Positions 6,957 to 8,370 of a stretch of 8,370 nucleotides of DNA are shown piece after piece. This DNA comes from Eubacteriales Family XIII. Incertae Sedis bacterium. Lineage in GTDB: Bacteria > Bacillota > Clostridia > Peptostreptococcales > Anaerovoracaceae. Position numbers and translations under genes: made by a program. The notes under the pieces were generated by a model, which saw nothing but the letters and a program-made list of their open reading frames with translations, ran no database searches and was not told the origin of the DNA. Every line of letters begins with the position of its first letter. Position 1 is the stretch's first letter. Location of the stretch: the NCBI GenBank assembly GCA_031289235.1, contig JAITPU010000083.1, positions 1 to 8,370 on the forward strand, written 5' to 3'.

Positions 6957-7062
6957 AGCAGTTATATGAACTAAGGGCTGTTTGAAAGTATATTGTTGTT
7001 ATTGTTGTTATATTTTCGATGGATCATGACCAAGATCGGATCGGGAGAAGGAGGAAAAATTA
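6957..7062 (+). other. 5' untranslated leader of the SLH gene
   Basis: The predicted leader is AT-rich and contains an exact tandem duplication of ATTGTTGTT (6992-7000 and 7001-7009). It ends with AAGGAGG (7048-7054), a near-perfect Shine-Dalgarno sequence eight bases before the start codon. I see no recognised riboswitch. Long, U-rich leaders with strong ribosome binding sites are known in S-layer genes, where they can stabilise the mRNA; applying that here is inference. Confidence 0.5.
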
Positions 7063-8370
7063 ATGTTGATTCACAGAAAACAGGCGAGCAGGACATTTGC
7101 GTTCTGCATGGCGGTGGCTATTGCGCTCGGCGCATTCGGCTTCGCGGCGTCTCCCGGTGTTTTCGCCGCGGACGTGCCGGTTGAGATCGTTCCGATTTCC
7201 GCCGGATTCAGCGATACCGGGAGTCATTGGGGCAGGGACGCGGTTGCGAGATGGACGGAGCTTGATGTCCTGAGGGGATATGAAGACGGGAGTTTTCGTC
7301 CCAATAATCCTATAACGCGCGGAGAAGTCGCGGTCATCCTTGACAGGATAATGAAGTATGAAACGGCCGCAAGCAACGCCTTTACCGATTTGAGGTCAGG
7401 CGAGTTCTATACGGACGCCATACTGAGAGCGAACGCCGCCGGCGTGATGCAGGGGGACGGCGCGACGGTCAGGCCGACCGCTTCCATAACGAGGGAAGAG
7501 GCGACCGCGCTGCTCGCGAGGGCTTTCGGCGTCACTGACGCCAGCGCCTCCTCAAGTTTCAGCGATAACAGTCAGATCGCGAGTTGGGCGAGAGGCTTGG
7601 TAGCTCAGATGGCTTCCGAGGGATATGTCCAGGGCAGCGGAGGAGCTTTTAGGCCGAAAGACAGCATCACAAGGGCTGAAATAGCAACGATCCTCGACAA
7701 CGCGATAGGCGCGCTTTACACGAGCGCCGGAACTTATACAGAAAATGTCAGCAATATAGCGATAGTGAATACTACCGGAGTTACGCTTAGAGGGATAAGC
7801 GTTAGCGGCAACGTGATCCTTGCGGAAGGCATAGGGAACGGCGACGTAACGCTTGACAATGTAAGCGTTGGCGGGAAACTGGTAGTTCGTGGCGGCGGAA
7901 GCAATTCCGTCGCCATTTCAGGCGGCAGCATACAGCAGGTTTCCGTGAGCAAGACGGTCGCCGGGGATATCCGCATTACGGGACTCGACAACTCGAACGC
8001 GAAAATAGTGATTGATGACGTAGACGGGACTGTCATTCTGGACAACGTAAAAGCCGGCGTTACTTTGGACGGCGAAGTAACTCAGATTGACGTCAGAGGC
8101 GGCTCTCAGCTTAACAGCCTTACCCTCAATGCGTCGACGCATCTCGCCGTTGACGCGGCGAGCAGGATTACCTCGCTGGTGGTCAATTCGTCCGCAAGGG
8201 GCGCGACGGTCAATAATCTGGGCACGATCACGAAAGCCGAGGTTAGCGCAAACGGCGTTGTGTTCGAAGGCAAGGCTCCGGCCGCGCTCACCGTATCCAG
8301 CGGAGTTACCACGCCTCCTGTCGATAGTAGCGGAAAGGCTATAGCGCCGACATCCTCTACAGGTGGCGGC
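7063..8370 (+). CDS. Secreted SLH-domain surface protein with beta-solenoid-like repeats (3' end outside window)
   Basis: The frame is open from ATG 7063 to the window end, 436 codons without a stop. Residues 1-35 form a signal peptide: a basic start (MLIHRKQASR), a hydrophobic core, and probable cleavage after VFA. Three SLH domains follow at about 49-98, 106-156 and 165-215, each ending with the typical motif (ITRGE, ITREE, ITRAE). SLH triplets anchor proteins non-covalently to secondary cell-wall polymer or the envelope. Residues about 224-403 are rich in Val, Gly, Asn, Ser and Thr, with rungs of roughly 18-23 residues; GVTLRGISVSGNV, GDVTLDNVSVGGKLV and GTVILDNVKAGVTL are recurring versions. 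This suggests a parallel beta-helix. The visible end (TTPPVDSSGKAIAPTSSTGGG without its last residues) looks like a flexible linker to a further domain. The mature part has no cysteine. AAGGAGG at 7048-7054 fixes the start. An S-layer or other cell-surface structural role is likely; the exact function is unknown. Confidence 0.9.
   Translation, partial: MLIHRKQASRTFAFCMAVAIALGAFGFAASPGVFAADVPVEIVPISAGFSDTGSHWGRDAVARWTELDVLRGYEDGSFRPNNPITRGEVAVILDRIMKYETAASNAFTDLRSGEFYTDAILRANAAGVMQGDGATVRPTASITREEATALLARAFGVTDASASSSFSDNSQIASWARGLVAQMASEGYVQGSGGAFRPKDSITRAEIATILDNAIGALYTSAGTYTENVSNIAIVNTTGVTLRGISVSGNVILAEGIGNGDVTLDNVSVGGKLVVRGGGSNSVAISGGSIQQVSVSKTVAGDIRITGLDNSNAKIVIDDVDGTVILDNVKAGVTLDGEVTQIDVRGGSQLNSLTLNASTHLAVDAASRITSLVVNSSARGATVNNLGTITKAEVSANGVVFEGKAPAALTVSSGVTTPPVDSSGKAIAPTSSTGGG

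Noticed and set aside
6993..7184. A 63-codon frame with a leucine-rich start in the SLH leader
   Set aside because: It begins in the ATTGTTGTT repeat, lacks a ribosome binding site, and overlaps the SLH gene in another frame.
1..8370. Search for CRISPR arrays, tRNA/rRNA genes, insertion sequences, toxin-antitoxin or defence genes
   Set aside because: I saw no spaced direct repeats, no cloverleaf-type sequence, no transposase or inverted-repeat ends, and no defence-family motifs.

Overview
This is a chromosomal housekeeping segment of a GC-rich bacterium. Six protein-coding genes lie on the plus strand in the order smc (5'-truncated by the window edge), ftsY, der, plsY, gpsA, then an S-layer-homology (SLH) surface protein (3'-truncated by the window edge). 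The protein sequences, the frequent AGG/AGA arginine and ATA isoleucine codons at high GC, and an exported three-SLH protein next to smc-ftsY and der-plsY-gpsA blocks suggest a Firmicutes-like or Synergistota-type anaerobe. Synergistota is my preferred guess, but it is inference only: no rRNA or other lineage marker is present.

Positions 1-6781 hold five core genes in close tandem, with gaps of 68, 139, 16 and 42 bases. They cover chromosome organisation (SMC), the SRP receptor for membrane protein insertion (FtsY), 50S ribosome assembly (Der) and the first steps of phospholipid synthesis. GpsA makes sn-glycerol-3-phosphate from DHAP, and PlsY acylates that product, so these two neighbours are consecutive steps of one pathway. 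The der-plsY-gpsA part looks like a single transcription unit. The 139-base ftsY-der gap contains two small hairpins but no convincing promoter or terminator.

Positions 6782-7062 are an AT-rich control region with no gene. It holds two consecutive RNA hairpins just after gpsA (probable transcript end, but without a U-tract), a 10-base perfect palindrome and a repeated GTTACA motif, then a textbook sigma70-type promoter (TTGACA, 18-base spacer, TATAAT). An untranslated leader of roughly 106 bases follows, ending in a near-perfect Shine-Dalgarno sequence.

Positions 7063-8370 encode at least 436 residues of a secreted protein: signal peptide, three SLH domains, then a valine/glycine/asparagine-rich repeat region that reads like a beta-solenoid, and the start of a Ser/Thr/Pro/Gly linker. 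The strong promoter and strong ribosome binding site fit an abundant cell-surface protein.

I do not see a new defence, mobile or RNA system here. The most unusual material is the SLH/beta-solenoid protein with its control region, plus a few sequence oddities: a Gln-to-Arg change in a conserved FtsY motif and a perfect hairpin inside plsY.
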